Source: Paenibacillus oralis
GTDB taxonomy: Bacteria; Bacillota; Bacilli; Paenibacillales; Paenibacillaceae
Assembly: GCF_003863965.1 (NCBI RefSeq)
Contig: NZ_RRCN01000001.1
Span: forward strand, 7,127,071 to 7,191,070
DNA: 64,000 bases
Direction of reading: 5' to 3'
In this document: positions 25,207-33,747 of the stretch, piece by piece
Layout of the letters: each line of letters starts with the position of its first letter
How positions within the stretch are numbered: position 1 is the stretch's first letter
The notes under the pieces: generated by a model
What the model saw: the letters and a program-made list of their open reading frames with translations, nothing else
What the model was told of the DNA's origin: nothing
Database searches by the model: none
Position numbers and translations under genes: made by a program

Positions 25207-27459
25207 TCAAACCGCTTGCCTCGCCTTGCGGTACTCTCCAGGGGTGACATGCTCTTTTTTGCGGAATGAGCGGATAAAGTTTTGCGGTTTATGGTACTGG
25301 AGCCGCTCCGCGATCTCCCTGACGGTCATGTCGGTTTCGACCAGCCACTTTTTGGCCATTTCCAGCCTGTAGTTCATCAGATATTCGCTAAACGTTGTGC
25401 CATGTTCCTTTTTAAAAATATTGCTTAAATAGTTCGGATTATAATGCAGCCGGTCAGCGATTTGCTCAAGCGTTAACTCCTGATCATATTCGGCCCTGAC
25501 AATGACGGCGATTTCTTCGGACAGGCTGCGGAATTGCTTGTTCGTCTTATCCTTCATGCTTCTTACCATCGGAAAAATAATTTCGTCCACCAGCATCCGT
25601 TCGATTTCTTCGGGATTTCGCGTATCCAGCAGCACATGATACAGAGCGTAATTGTCCTGCTTTAGCAGAACCTCGATGCCGAGCAGCTGCTCCAGCTCAA
25701 TCAGATTGTTCACGAACCGGACCAAGGCCACCTCGAAATTCATGGAATGTTTGTTCTTTTTCATCATCTCTGCGAGCAGCAAGTACAAACTGCGGCTAAC
25801 CTGTTCCTCATCGCCGAGACGAATCGCATCGAAGAGCTGGGATTCCAGCTCCGCCGGATAATGAAGCAGCACCGGGCCCGAGACGCCCTGCGAAATATCC
25901 TCATAAAAGATAATCGACTCCTTGCCCAAATTAAGCCGGTGATGCAGCGCCTGTTTGCCCATTTCACAGGCTTCCTTACTGCCCGGCAAACTGCCGTACG
26001 GGTTGCTGATGCCGATGCTGATGGACACCTTCAAATATTCCCGGGCCATTTTCATCAAGGCCGTCGCTTGTTCAAACAGCGGTTTGCGGATCTCCTGTTC
26101 GGTTTTGCCCGTAAACATCAGGATCGTCGCTTGGGTCTTATCGTTCAAAATAATCGGCAGCATCCGCTGCTCCGGCGGAATTTGCTCTTCCACCAATTTA
26201 TTGACCGCCAGCAGCAACACATCTTTGTCCGAAGCTTCACGTTCGCCCAAATTGTCCAATTGGATCAGCATCGTTACGTAAAGGCGGCCTTCCATCAGCC
26301 GATATCCCAGCCTGGGCAGCTTTACGTCCAGTTCGTCCGCGGAGACGCGGCCCCGGAACAGATTCATGACGAGCTGTGTTTCCAGCTGCGGTTTTTCCGC
26401 TTCCATCAGGTTTTCTAAACTTTCCTTTTCGGTTATGATCGTATCGATGGAATGAATAATCGTTTTGATTTCATCTTTGAAGCCGGTTTGATCGTCAAGC
26501 GACAGACTGCGTTTGATTTGCCGGATCGGCCTGGTAAAATAAACGGCCAGGATATAAGCCACTATGACGATCAACAACGTCAGGACCGTCCCCATCGTGA
26601 TGATCCCGAACCTGGTCAGCTTCAAGGCGCCGGCGACTTCCTGTTGATCCAGCAAAGTCAGATAGATCCAGTTGTTATAATCCGATACGGCATAAATGAT
26701 TTTTGGCGGGGAAGTAGGATCGCCGGCCTTTTGCAGGGACAGCACTCCCGTTGGCTCACGATCTTCGTCAATCCGGGTGATAACCTCCTTCAATTGCGCG
26801 GAAGTAAGCCCGGGGGCCTCCGGATGGCTGGTATACATGAGTTCGCCCTGCTTATTCAAAATATAAACGCCGCTGCCGTCACCGGATTGAATCGTCTGGT
26901 TCAGCGTCTCCAGCGAGATATCCGACATGGCGATCGCTTGTTTGCTCTTGGAGGACACCGGCAAAGTGTTGACGAACCGAATCCCCGTATCCGTTTTGAT
27001 CCAGAACAGGCTTTGGTTTTTATCTTGCACATAGGTTGCGATAAGCTCGTTTCTCTCTTCTTCGCTCAGTTTGGCCAGCCTGCCGTTCGAAATCCGCCAG
27101 TTCTGCTCCAGGCTGATCAGCGCGTATTCCGTTCGCTCCATCCCCAAGGTGGCGATATAGTTAAGCTGGCTATTCACGTTCCGGTACGCGATGAAGTCCT
27201 GCTCCGTGATCGGATTTTTGACGATTTCACTAAACGATGTCGTTGTGCTGTACGTATCAAACGCATATTCGATCGACCGGATCTGCTGCTCCAAATTGTT
27301 TTTCGTCTGTAAAATAAAGTTTTGCTTGCCGCCGGCGATCCGTTCATTCACGGAATTGACCGTACTGATATAGATGTAACTGGCAAAGCTGACCACAAGA
27401 CCAATGCCGAGCACGAGAATCGGGATGAATATTTTATAAAACAAACTTCCTTTATGCAT
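25207..27459 (-). CDS. Membrane-anchored AraC-type sensor/regulator (YesS-like)
   Basis: 750 residues. A first membrane helix (residues 9-31) and a second near residue 290 flank an extracellular sensor of about 250 residues (dCache/double-PAS-like, with DGSGVYILNKQGELMYTS). A short linker and a GGDEF-like degenerate region follow, then the C-terminal AraC double helix-turn-helix (LEQIADRLHYNPNYLSNIFKKE; VREIAERLQYHKPQNFIRSFRK). This layout is that of YesS-like regulators of pectin genes in Bacillus. It probably senses pectic sugars outside and activates the transporter/GH105 genes. A cre-like site precedes it. Confidence 0.92.
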   Translation of the reverse strand: MHKGSLFYKIFIPILVLGIGLVVSFASYIYISTVNSVNERIAGGKQNFILQTKNNLEQQIRSIEYAFDTYSTTTSFSEIVKNPITEQDFIAYRNVNSQLNYIATLGMERTEYALISLEQNWRISNGRLAKLSEEERNELIATYVQDKNQSLFWIKTDTGIRFVNTLPVSSKSKQAIAMSDISLETLNQTIQSGDGSGVYILNKQGELMYTSHPEAPGLTSAQLKEVITRIDEDREPTGVLSLQKAGDPTSPPKIIYAVSDYNNWIYLTLLDQQEVAGALKLTRFGIITMGTVLTLLIVIVAYILAVYFTRPIRQIKRSLSLDDQTGFKDEIKTIIHSIDTIITEKESLENLMEAEKPQLETQLVMNLFRGRVSADELDVKLPRLGYRLMEGRLYVTMLIQLDNLGEREASDKDVLLLAVNKLVEEQIPPEQRMLPIILNDKTQATILMFTGKTEQEIRKPLFEQATALMKMAREYLKVSISIGISNPYGSLPGSKEACEMGKQALHHRLNLGKESIIFYEDISQGVSGPVLLHYPAELESQLFDAIRLGDEEQVSRSLYLLLAEMMKKNKHSMNFEVALVRFVNNLIELEQLLGIEVLLKQDNYALYHVLLDTRNPEEIERMLVDEIIFPMVRSMKDKTNKQFRSLSEEIAVIVRAEYDQELTLEQIADRLHYNPNYLSNIFKKEHGTTFSEYLMNYRLEMAKKWLVETDMTVREIAERLQYHKPQNFIRSFRKKEHVTPGEYRKARQAV

Positions 27460-27494
27460 GGGCCGGCGCTCCTTCTCTCAAGTGATCATTTTTA

Positions 27495-27508
27495 TTATAG
27501 CGCTTACA
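27495..27508. promoter_or_regulatory. cre-like (CcpA) site
   Basis: On the minus strand TGTAAGCGCTATAA matches the cre consensus TGWAANCGNTNWCA at 13 of 14 positions. It lies 36 nt upstream of the sensor-regulator start and about 115 nt upstream of the divergent LacI gene. It could also be a LacI-family operator, since the centre GCGC is symmetric. Confidence 0.5.
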
Positions 27509-27624
27509 TTATTTTTGAGGCAATTTATTTTTCACGTGTGCAAAATGATATTTTACTTGACTTTAAAAGAAATGTGGATTTAGAATGAAAACGTGAAAAA
27601 TTTAATTGACGAAGAAGAGGTAGT

Positions 27625-28620
27625 ATGGTCACGATCAAAGACATCGCACGCGTCGCCGGCGTATCGCACACCACCGTATCCCGGGCGCTGAACGGAAGTA
27701 CGCTGATCAAGAAGGAAACGCGCGACAAAATCGAAAAAATCGCCGCGGAGATGAACTACGTTCCGAATTTCAACGCCAAAAGCCTGGTCATGAAAAAATC
27801 GTATACGATCGGACTGTTTTTTTCCAGCATCGACCAAGGGACTTCGTCCAGCTTTCTCGTCGACGCCATCAAAGGCATCAACGCCGTGCTGGACGAAAAC
27901 TACAGCTTGACGGTGCACGGGATCGACAGCATCCGCCACCTGGACGGCATTTCCCCGCACCGGTTTGACGGCATTCTCGTCATGAGCCAAAGCGACGCCG
28001 ACAATGCCTTCATTTATCACGTCAAAAGCATGGGCATTCCGCTAATCGTATTGAACCGGCTGCTGGAGGACCGCAGCATTCCCAATGTGGCGGCAGGCGA
28101 CCGCGACGGGGTGCGGGAAGCGATCGATTACGCCCTGGCGCAAGGCCACCGCAGGCTGGCGATCATCGAAGGCAAACCCGGCTTCAAATCGTCGGCGGAG
28201 CGCCGGCAAGGTTTTCTCGACAGCCTGCTGGCCCATGGCGTTGCGATCTCTCCCGAGTATATCGCCCTCGGGGATTACAGCATCGAAAGCGGGCACGTCA
28301 TGATGGCCCGGCTGCTTTCCTTGCCCGAGCCGCCGTCGCTGGTGTTCTGCTCCAATGACGATATGGCGATCGGCGCGATGAACGCCTGCTTCGAAGGGCG
28401 GGTAGCCATACCGGACCAGGTTTCGCTCATCGGCTTCGACGACATCCTGTTTGCCAAATACACCAACCCGGCGCTGACGACGGTCCGCAGGCCGATTGCC
28501 GGCATTAGCGAACTCGGCATGCGCAAACTGATCGAACTAATGCAGGAGCCGGACGCCCAGCCGGAGCAGCTGCTCGTTCCCACATCGTTAATGGTGCGCG
28601 GTACGGTGGCGAAGGTTTAA
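27625..28620 (+). CDS. LacI-family regulator of hexuronate/pectin genes
   Basis: 331 residues. The N-terminal helix-turn-helix (TIKDIARVAGVSHTTVSRALNG) is followed by a periplasmic-binding-protein-like effector domain ending in the dimer motif TTVRRPIAGISELGMRKL. It is divergent from the sensor-regulator and upstream of uxaB-uxaA on the same strand, separated by repeat B. Probably a repressor responding to a uronate. Gene-local regulation is inferred. Confidence 0.92.
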   Translation: MVTIKDIARVAGVSHTTVSRALNGSTLIKKETRDKIEKIAAEMNYVPNFNAKSLVMKKSYTIGLFFSSIDQGTSSSFLVDAIKGINAVLDENYSLTVHGIDSIRHLDGISPHRFDGILVMSQSDADNAFIYHVKSMGIPLIVLNRLLEDRSIPNVAAGDRDGVREAIDYALAQGHRRLAIIEGKPGFKSSAERRQGFLDSLLAHGVAISPEYIALGDYSIESGHVMMARLLSLPEPPSLVFCSNDDMAIGAMNACFEGRVAIPDQVSLIGFDDILFAKYTNPALTTVRRPIAGISELGMRKLIELMQEPDAQPEQLLVPTSLMVRGTVAKV

Positions 28621-28660
28621 GGGCTTAAGGGCGAAAATCTGCAAAAGTAAGGCTACAAAC

Positions 28661-28853
28661 TACTCTAACGGTTGCCACAACCGCTATTGGTTCCTAAAAC
28701 GCTGGTTTCAAATTTTAACGGTTGCCGCCGCGCTTATTTCACTTAAAACCGGCTCTTTTTACCTGGAATAAGGCAAATAACGTTGCTCACAACCGTTAGG
28801 ATTTAGAAAAGGCCTTTTTTCGGAAAATAGCGGCTACTACAACCGTTAGATTT
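28661..28853. repeat. Intergenic repeat family B, copy 1
   Basis: Four units built on TAACGGTTG/CAACCGTTA, near 28663, 28715, 28775 and 28827. The first two are in one orientation, the last two inverted, so the whole element is roughly palindromic. Each unit is itself a quasi-palindrome (TAACGGTTG CCA CAACCGCTA). Second copy at 32679-32823. Confidence 0.85.
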
Positions 28854-28937
28854 CCGGCACAGCCGATTCTCGATTTTCACGCAAAATTGTTAACGTGTGC
28901 ATCAAATCTATACGATTCAGCAAAGGAGCGATGACGG

Positions 28938-30377
28938 ATGACGCGATTGCTTTCCAGAACCATGTACCCGGATTTGCCTTCCTATCCCGAGCGTGTGATT
29001 CAATTCGGGGAAGGCAACTTTATGCGCGCTTTTGTCCCGTGGCAGCTGCAGCAGATGAATAAGCAAGGGCTGTTTCAAGGCAGCGTGGTGATGGTCAAAC
29101 CCCGGAACAGCCCGGTGAGCGAGGATTTCGAAAAGCAGGACTGCCTTTATACGGTCGTGATCAACGGCATCGCCGGACAAAAAACGGTGCGGGAACGCGA
29201 GATCATCACGAGCGCCAGCCGCCTGATCAGCCCTTACAGCGACTATGAAGGATTTTTGGCTTTGGCCGAAGACGATAACCTGGAATTCATCACGTCCAAT
29301 ACGACCGAATCCGGAATCGCTTACAATCCTGCCGACACCCTGAACGACCGCCCCCCCAGCAGCTTTCCCGGCAAGCTGACGGCCCTGCTCTACCGGCGTT
29401 TTCGGCTCGGGAAAAAAGGCTTTGTCATCCTCCCCTGCGAGCTGATCGACCGCAACGGCGAAAGACTGCGGGAAATCGTGCTCCGCTACGCCGCGGATTG
29501 GGGGCTCGGCGAACCTTTTACGGCCTGGCTGGACCGGGAAAATACGTTTTGCTGCACCCTGGTCGACCGGATCGTCACCGGTTATCCGCGGGAGCAAGCG
29601 AGCGAACTGGAGCGTGAATTGGGCTATCAAGACCGGTTGATGGTGGCCTCCGAACCGTACCTGCTTTGGGTAATCGAAGGCCCGCCCTGGCTGCCCAAGC
29701 GCCTGCCGCTCGTCCAGGCGGGATTAAATGTTGTTTTTACCGAGGATCTGAAGCTTTACCGCGAACAAAAAGTCCATCTGCTGAACGGCCCGCACACGGC
29801 GATGGCTTCCCTGGGGCTGCTCGCCGGGCTGCAATCGGTGGAAGAGCTCATGAAGGACGCGGATTTTTCCGTGTTCGTGCGGCAGTTGATGGATGACGAG
29901 CTGCTGCCGAGGCTCCATTTGCCCAAACCGGAACTGCAAGCTTATGCCGGGACCGTGCGGGAACGGTTTATGAACCCGTTTGTCCGGCATGAACTAGGAG
30001 CGATTTATTTGAACAGCATTTCCAAATTTACAACCCGTCTGCTGCCCGTCCTGCTGCGTCATGTGCAGGAAACCCGGAAGCTGCCGAGGCTCATTACCCT
30101 CTCCTTCGCCGCCCTGCTGCTTGGTTATCGGGGAGACCGCCTGGAGCGGAAGGACAGCCCGGAAGTGCTGGACGTTTTTGACGAGGCCTGGAAAACCTCG
30201 GATCCGAACTTGTTTATCCGGATCATCTTGAAGAGCGAAGTCCTATGGGGATTGGACCTGTCGGACATCCCGCAGCTTACCGAAGCCCTGAAGGACGATT
30301 TAAGGCAGCTTGACGAAATTGGTTGCCGCGCCGCCCTGCGGCAGCGTTTAGGAGGAGAAATCACATGCAACGACTGA
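28938..30377 (+). CDS. uxaB: Tagaturonate reductase (altronate oxidoreductase)
   Basis: 479 residues of the mannitol dehydrogenase superfamily. The N-terminal NAD-binding region carries VIQFGEGNFMRAF and ITSNTTESGIAYNP; the C-terminal domain carries KVHLLNGPHTAMASLGLLAG, where Lys and Asn are catalytic in this family. It interconverts tagaturonate and altronate in galacturonate catabolism. AAGGAG lies 9 nt before the ATG. It overlaps uxaA by 13 nt, so both are one transcript. Confidence 0.94.
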   Translation: MTRLLSRTMYPDLPSYPERVIQFGEGNFMRAFVPWQLQQMNKQGLFQGSVVMVKPRNSPVSEDFEKQDCLYTVVINGIAGQKTVREREIITSASRLISPYSDYEGFLALAEDDNLEFITSNTTESGIAYNPADTLNDRPPSSFPGKLTALLYRRFRLGKKGFVILPCELIDRNGERLREIVLRYAADWGLGEPFTAWLDRENTFCCTLVDRIVTGYPREQASELERELGYQDRLMVASEPYLLWVIEGPPWLPKRLPLVQAGLNVVFTEDLKLYREQKVHLLNGPHTAMASLGLLAGLQSVEELMKDADFSVFVRQLMDDELLPRLHLPKPELQAYAGTVRERFMNPFVRHELGAIYLNSISKFTTRLLPVLLRHVQETRKLPRLITLSFAALLLGYRGDRLERKDSPEVLDVFDEAWKTSDPNLFIRIILKSEVLWGLDLSDIPQLTEALKDDLRQLDEIGCRAALRQRLGGEITCND

Positions 30378-31852
30378 TGAAAATGAACCCCCGCGACACG
30401 GTGGCAGTGGCTCTGCGCCCGATTGAGGCCGGGGAAGAAATCTCGTTTGATGCTTTGTCCATCAAGGCCCGGGAAGCGATCCCGCAGGGCCATAAAATCG
30501 CGCTTGCCGATATGGCGGCCGGCTCCGCCGTCACCAAATACGGTTATCCGATCGGCCGCGCGGCGGCGGATATCGCGCAAGGCGATTGGGTGCATACCCA
30601 CAATGTAAAAACCGGTCTGGCCGGGGAAGAAACGTACGAATACCATCCCGATCTCCATCCGGTCACTTATCCCAAACGCAATCTGACCTTTGACGGCTAT
30701 CGCCGCCGAAACGGCAAAGTCGGCATCCGCAATGATTTATATATCGTACCGACGGTCGGCTGCGTCAACGGCATCGCCGAGCAGATCATCGCCGAATTCA
30801 AGGCGCTGCATCCGGACCTCGGCCCTTTCGATAACGTGACCGTGCTGAAGCACCCGTACGGCTGCTCGCAGCTCGGCGACGACCATCGGATGACCCGCAG
30901 CATTTTGTTGGACGCCGTAGGTCATCCCAACGCCGGCGGCGTGCTCGTGTTCGGCCTCGGCTGCGAAAACAACGTGGTCGCCGAGTTCCGCAGTCTGCTT
31001 GGCGATATTGACGAAAGCCGGGTCAAATTCCTCGTCGCCCAGGAGGTGGAAGATGAAGCGGAAGCCGGTGTGGCACTGCTCGAAGAGCTGTATGAAGCAG
31101 CCAAGCACGACCGGCGTGAACCGGTGCCGGTCAGCGAGCTGAACGTGGGCCTGAAATGCGGCGGATCCGACGGATTTTCCGGGATTACGGCCAACCCGCT
31201 GCTGGGGGCGTTTTCCGATTTTCTTATCTCCCAGGGCGGCTCGACGGTGCTGACCGAAGTGCCGGAAATGTTCGGCGCGGAAAAAATGTTGATGGCTCGC
31301 GCCGCAAACAAGGATGTTTTTGCGCAAATCGTCACCCTGATCAATGACTTCAAACAGTATTTTCTGTCTCACGGCGAGCCGGTGTACGAAAATCCGTCCC
31401 CCGGCAACAAAGCCGGCGGCATCAGCACCCTGGAGGACAAATCGCTCGGCTGCACGCAAAAGGCGGGAACCGCTCCGGTCGTCGACGTGCTGCAGTACGG
31501 CGAGAAGCTGCGCAAAAAAGGCCTCAGTCTGCTCCAGGCGCCGGGCAACGATTTGGTCGCAAGCTCGGCACTTGCGGCCGCGGATTGTCAGCTCGTCTTG
31601 TTCACGACCGGGCGGGGAACGCCGTTCGGCAGCTTTGTCCCGACGGTGAAGGTGGCGACGAACAACGAGCTGTTTGCCCGCAAAGGGCATTGGATGGACT
31701 TTAACGCCGGCCCGCTGCTGGAGAAACCGATGGAAGAAGTGCTCGAGGAGTTCATCGCCTATGTGATCGCGGTGGCCAGCGGCCAAAAAACGCGGAACGA
31801 GCAAAACGAAGTGCGCGAGCTGGCGATTTTCAAAACCGGAGTTACGTTGTAA
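30365..31852 (+). CDS. uxaA: Altronate dehydratase
   Basis: 495 residues from the ATG at 30365 (GGAGGAG 7 nt upstream; an earlier in-frame ATG at 30323 has no such site). An N-terminal SAF domain (residues 1-90, ALRPIEAGEEISF) precedes the UxaA domain, with YGCSQLGDDH and KCGGSDGFSGITANP around the iron-binding cysteines. It dehydrates altronate to 2-keto-3-deoxygluconate. The KDG kinase and aldolase are not in the window. Confidence 0.95.
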   Translation: MQRLMKMNPRDTVAVALRPIEAGEEISFDALSIKAREAIPQGHKIALADMAAGSAVTKYGYPIGRAAADIAQGDWVHTHNVKTGLAGEETYEYHPDLHPVTYPKRNLTFDGYRRRNGKVGIRNDLYIVPTVGCVNGIAEQIIAEFKALHPDLGPFDNVTVLKHPYGCSQLGDDHRMTRSILLDAVGHPNAGGVLVFGLGCENNVVAEFRSLLGDIDESRVKFLVAQEVEDEAEAGVALLEELYEAAKHDRREPVPVSELNVGLKCGGSDGFSGITANPLLGAFSDFLISQGGSTVLTEVPEMFGAEKMLMARAANKDVFAQIVTLINDFKQYFLSHGEPVYENPSPGNKAGGISTLEDKSLGCTQKAGTAPVVDVLQYGEKLRKKGLSLLQAPGNDLVASSALAAADCQLVLFTTGRGTPFGSFVPTVKVATNNELFARKGHWMDFNAGPLLEKPMEEVLEEFIAYVIAVASGQKTRNEQNEVRELAIFKTGVTL

Positions 31853-31878
31853 ATCGGACCCACAGGAGGAATGGGAAA

Positions 31879-32595
31879 ATGAAGATCACCGTATATATCG
31901 CCGGAGATTCCACAGCTGCGCTAAAAGGCGCCGCCGAAAAGCCAATGACCGGCTGGGGCGAATACCTGCAGGATTATTTCGATTCGTCTGTCCAGGTCGA
32001 CAACCGCGCCATTAACGGGCGCAGCAGCAAATCGTTTCTGGACGAAGGCCGGCTTGCCGACATTGAACGGGATTTCCGGCCGGGGGATTACTTGTTCATC
32101 CAGTTCGGGCACAATGACGGCAAACAGGAGGATCCCTCCCGTTACGCCGATCCGGAAGAAGCGTACCCTGGCAATCTAAAGCGGTATATCGCCAGCGCCA
32201 GACAGCGCGGCGGGACGCCGGTGCTGCTGACTTCGGTCAGCCGCCGCCGGTTTCTCGCGGATGGAAGCCCGGATCCCGAAGCCGTGGAGGGGTATCCCGA
32301 AGCGATGAGGCAGGTCGCCGCGGAAACCGGAACGCCGCTGCTCGATATTTTCGCGGCATCCCAGCAGTTGTACCGGGCGCTCGGCGAGGACGGGTCCCGG
32401 CATCTGTTCATGCATCTGCCCGAAGGGGCCCATCCCAACTATCCGGACGGTATTCGGGACGACACCCATTTTTCCGACACCGGGGCCCGCCACATCGCCC
32501 GACTTGTCGCCAAAGCGCTCAAGCCCTCCCCTTCCCTGCCGGAATTGAAGCTGCATTTGACCGGACTTACGGAAGTAGCACAGGAAAGGAAATGA
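31879..32595 (+). CDS. Rhamnogalacturonan acetylesterase, CE12 (RhgT/YesT type)
   Basis: 238 residues of the SGNH hydrolase fold without a signal peptide. Block I is YIAGDSTAA (catalytic Ser), block II NGRSSKSF, block III FGHNDGKQ, and block V DDTHFSDTGA (Asp and His). This matches CE12 esterases that deacetylate rhamnogalacturonan fragments. It follows uxaA by 26 nt with GGAGGAA upstream of the ATG. Cytoplasmic action on imported acetylated oligosaccharides is inferred. Confidence 0.9.
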   Translation: MKITVYIAGDSTAALKGAAEKPMTGWGEYLQDYFDSSVQVDNRAINGRSSKSFLDEGRLADIERDFRPGDYLFIQFGHNDGKQEDPSRYADPEEAYPGNLKRYIASARQRGGTPVLLTSVSRRRFLADGSPDPEAVEGYPEAMRQVAAETGTPLLDIFAASQQLYRALGEDGSRHLFMHLPEGAHPNYPDGIRDDTHFSDTGARHIARLVAKALKPSPSLPELKLHLTGLTEVAQERK

Positions 32596-32625
32596 CCTGG
32601 ACAATTTGGATGCCGCGCACTAAAA

Positions 32626-32652
32626 ATGCCCGAGGCCGGGGGCCTCGGGCAT
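32626..32652 (-). terminator. Perfect 12-bp hairpin after the CE12 gene
   Basis: ATGCCCGAGGCC and GGCCTCGGGCAT pair around GGG. The T-run (ATTTTTAG) is on the minus-strand side, so it would stop leftward transcription best. In the plus direction it lacks a U-tract. Confidence 0.6.
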
Positions 32653-32678
32653 CCATCGTGTGGGCGTTGCACAAAACG

Positions 32679-32823
32679 ATTCTAACGGTTGCCCTGGCGC
32701 TTATTTCGCTTGAACCCAGCTAATTTTGCTTAAATTCAGGCAAATCACGTCGCTCACAACCATTAGAATGTAAAAAAGGTCTTTTTTCGTAAAATAGCCG
32801 CTGCTACAACCGTTAAATTTCCG
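32679..32823. repeat. Intergenic repeat family B, copy 2 (three units)
   Basis: Aligns with 28712-28853: TTCTAACGGTTGCC, then CGTCGCTCACAACCATTAGA, then CCGCTGCTACAACCGTTAAA. The first unit of copy 1 is missing. Intervening segments (GCTTATTTC, GGCAAAT) are also conserved. Confidence 0.85.
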
Positions 32824-32928
32824 GCAGGCAATAGTATCGGCTCGAAAACCTGCCTCTGGCGGGAAATTCTTCTATACGGTACTCCCCCGAGCCCTCTCCC
32901 TATCCTGGAATTAGGCGGAGGTGGGTAG

Positions 32929-33118
32929 CTGTGATTGGAAAAAATCCAATAGATTAACGGACTTTGTACGTAAATTTGCACTCTCATTGGAAAATATCCA
33001 ATAGATTCTGCTAAAATTGCCCGTTTTGCCCCCTACCGAGACTCTTCTATTGGAAATATCCAATCAGGCGGCCGTATTTACCACCCAATTTCCAATTCTA
33101 TTGGATATATCCAATCAC
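32929..33118. repeat. Intergenic repeat family C
   Basis: Four 16-17-bp palindromes of the form ATTGGA(A/T)ATATCCAAT at 32934, 32986, 33049 and 33100. The outer flanks mirror each other (GTG before the first, CAC after the last), so units 1-2 face units 3-4. It is placed about 100 bp after repeat B2, between convergent genes. Confidence 0.9.
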
Positions 33119-33132
33119 AACTTTACTGTATA

Positions 33133-33279
33133 TCAAATCTTCGACGATATCGTCTCCTTATGGCGATGTCTGGCCTGACGCACGGTGAAGAGCAGAAGCA
33201 GCAGGGTGAACAGCACCAGGACGAGGCAAGTGGCGAATCCGAGGGCCTGCCAATATATTTGCTTCAAAAAAAATAACAT
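33133..33279 (-). CDS. Possible small single-membrane-helix peptide
   Basis: A 48-codon frame (MLFFLKQIYW, then a hydrophobic LVLVLFTLLLLLFTV helix, then a basic tail). Against it, the ATG lies inside a terminator-like hairpin and there is no ribosome binding site. Hydrophobic segment and basic tail are its only support. Confidence 0.25.
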   Translation of the reverse strand: MLFFLKQIYWQALGFATCLVLVLFTLLLLLFTVRQARHRHKETISSKI

Positions 33280-33298
33280 ATTTTTATATATGTTATTT
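33266..33298 (-). terminator. AT-rich intrinsic terminator
   Basis: AAATAACATAT pairs with ATATGTTATTT around a 6-nt loop and continues into eight T in minus-strand reading. It lies 30 nt after the stop of the small gene at 33328-33504. Confidence 0.7.
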
Positions 33299-33327
33299 AA
33301 CATTATATGAATATGAGATTATCCGAT

Positions 33328-33504
33328 TTATCCCGAATATTCCGACAGCTTGTCGATTTCCTGGTACAACTGCTCCGCTTCCACGGCCAGCCCGGGCTGA
33401 CCCAGCCTGATCGACGTCGCGAGCAGCCGGTCCGCTTTCTGCTTCAACCGTTTCATCTCCACCAAAACAGCCTCCTTGTCCATTTCCAGAGAAGAACCAT
33501 TCAC
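33328..33504 (-). CDS. Small Spo0E-like protein (58 residues)
   Basis: A GTG at 33504 is preceded by AAAGGGG at 9 nt and opens a 58-residue frame. It has two amphipathic helices: EMKRLKQKADRLLATSI, a GQPGL turn, then EAEQLYQEIDKLSEY. The size, two-helix hairpin and terminal QEIDKL resemble Spo0E-type aspartyl-phosphate phosphatases, whose signature is SQELDxL. The serine is replaced by tyrosine, so assignment is tentative. A longer overlapping frame (80 codons) lacks this protein-like character. A terminator follows. Confidence 0.55.
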   Translation of the reverse strand: MNGSSLEMDKEAVLVEMKRLKQKADRLLATSIRLGQPGLAVEAEQLYQEIDKLSEYSG

Positions 33505-33747
33505 ACGCGATAACCCCTTTCAAAAAAATTCCCATTCATCTCATCTTTAACCAATTTACCGCATTTTGCATTAATGGCATTTTTAAGGAGTTTTGAATTG
33601 GCCTCTTTTTTTGGGGGTACAACCGCCAAAACCATGAACACGCAAGCGGACCGAACATGGAAGCAGACCGCGCCTCAGTGGTTGCTGAGGAACGGCCCGC
33701 ATGGCTTTCCGCCGTCATCCGGCGGCAGCAGTTCCGGCGCTCCGGCG

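Noticed and set aside
30323..30365. Upstream ATG extension of uxaA
   Set aside because: It lies inside uxaB without a ribosome binding site, whereas GGAGGAG is 7 nt before the ATG at 30365, where family similarity begins.
32934..33115. CRISPR-like array from four ATTGG...CCAAT palindromes
   Set aside because: The interunit sequences differ in length, orientation flips halfway, no cas genes are present, and the geometry matches repeat families A, B and D.
33293..33535. 80-codon minus-strand frame over the small Spo0E-like gene
   Set aside because: Gly/Ala-rich translation with no helical pattern. The overlapping 58-codon frame has a better ribosome binding site, amphipathic helices and a terminator.
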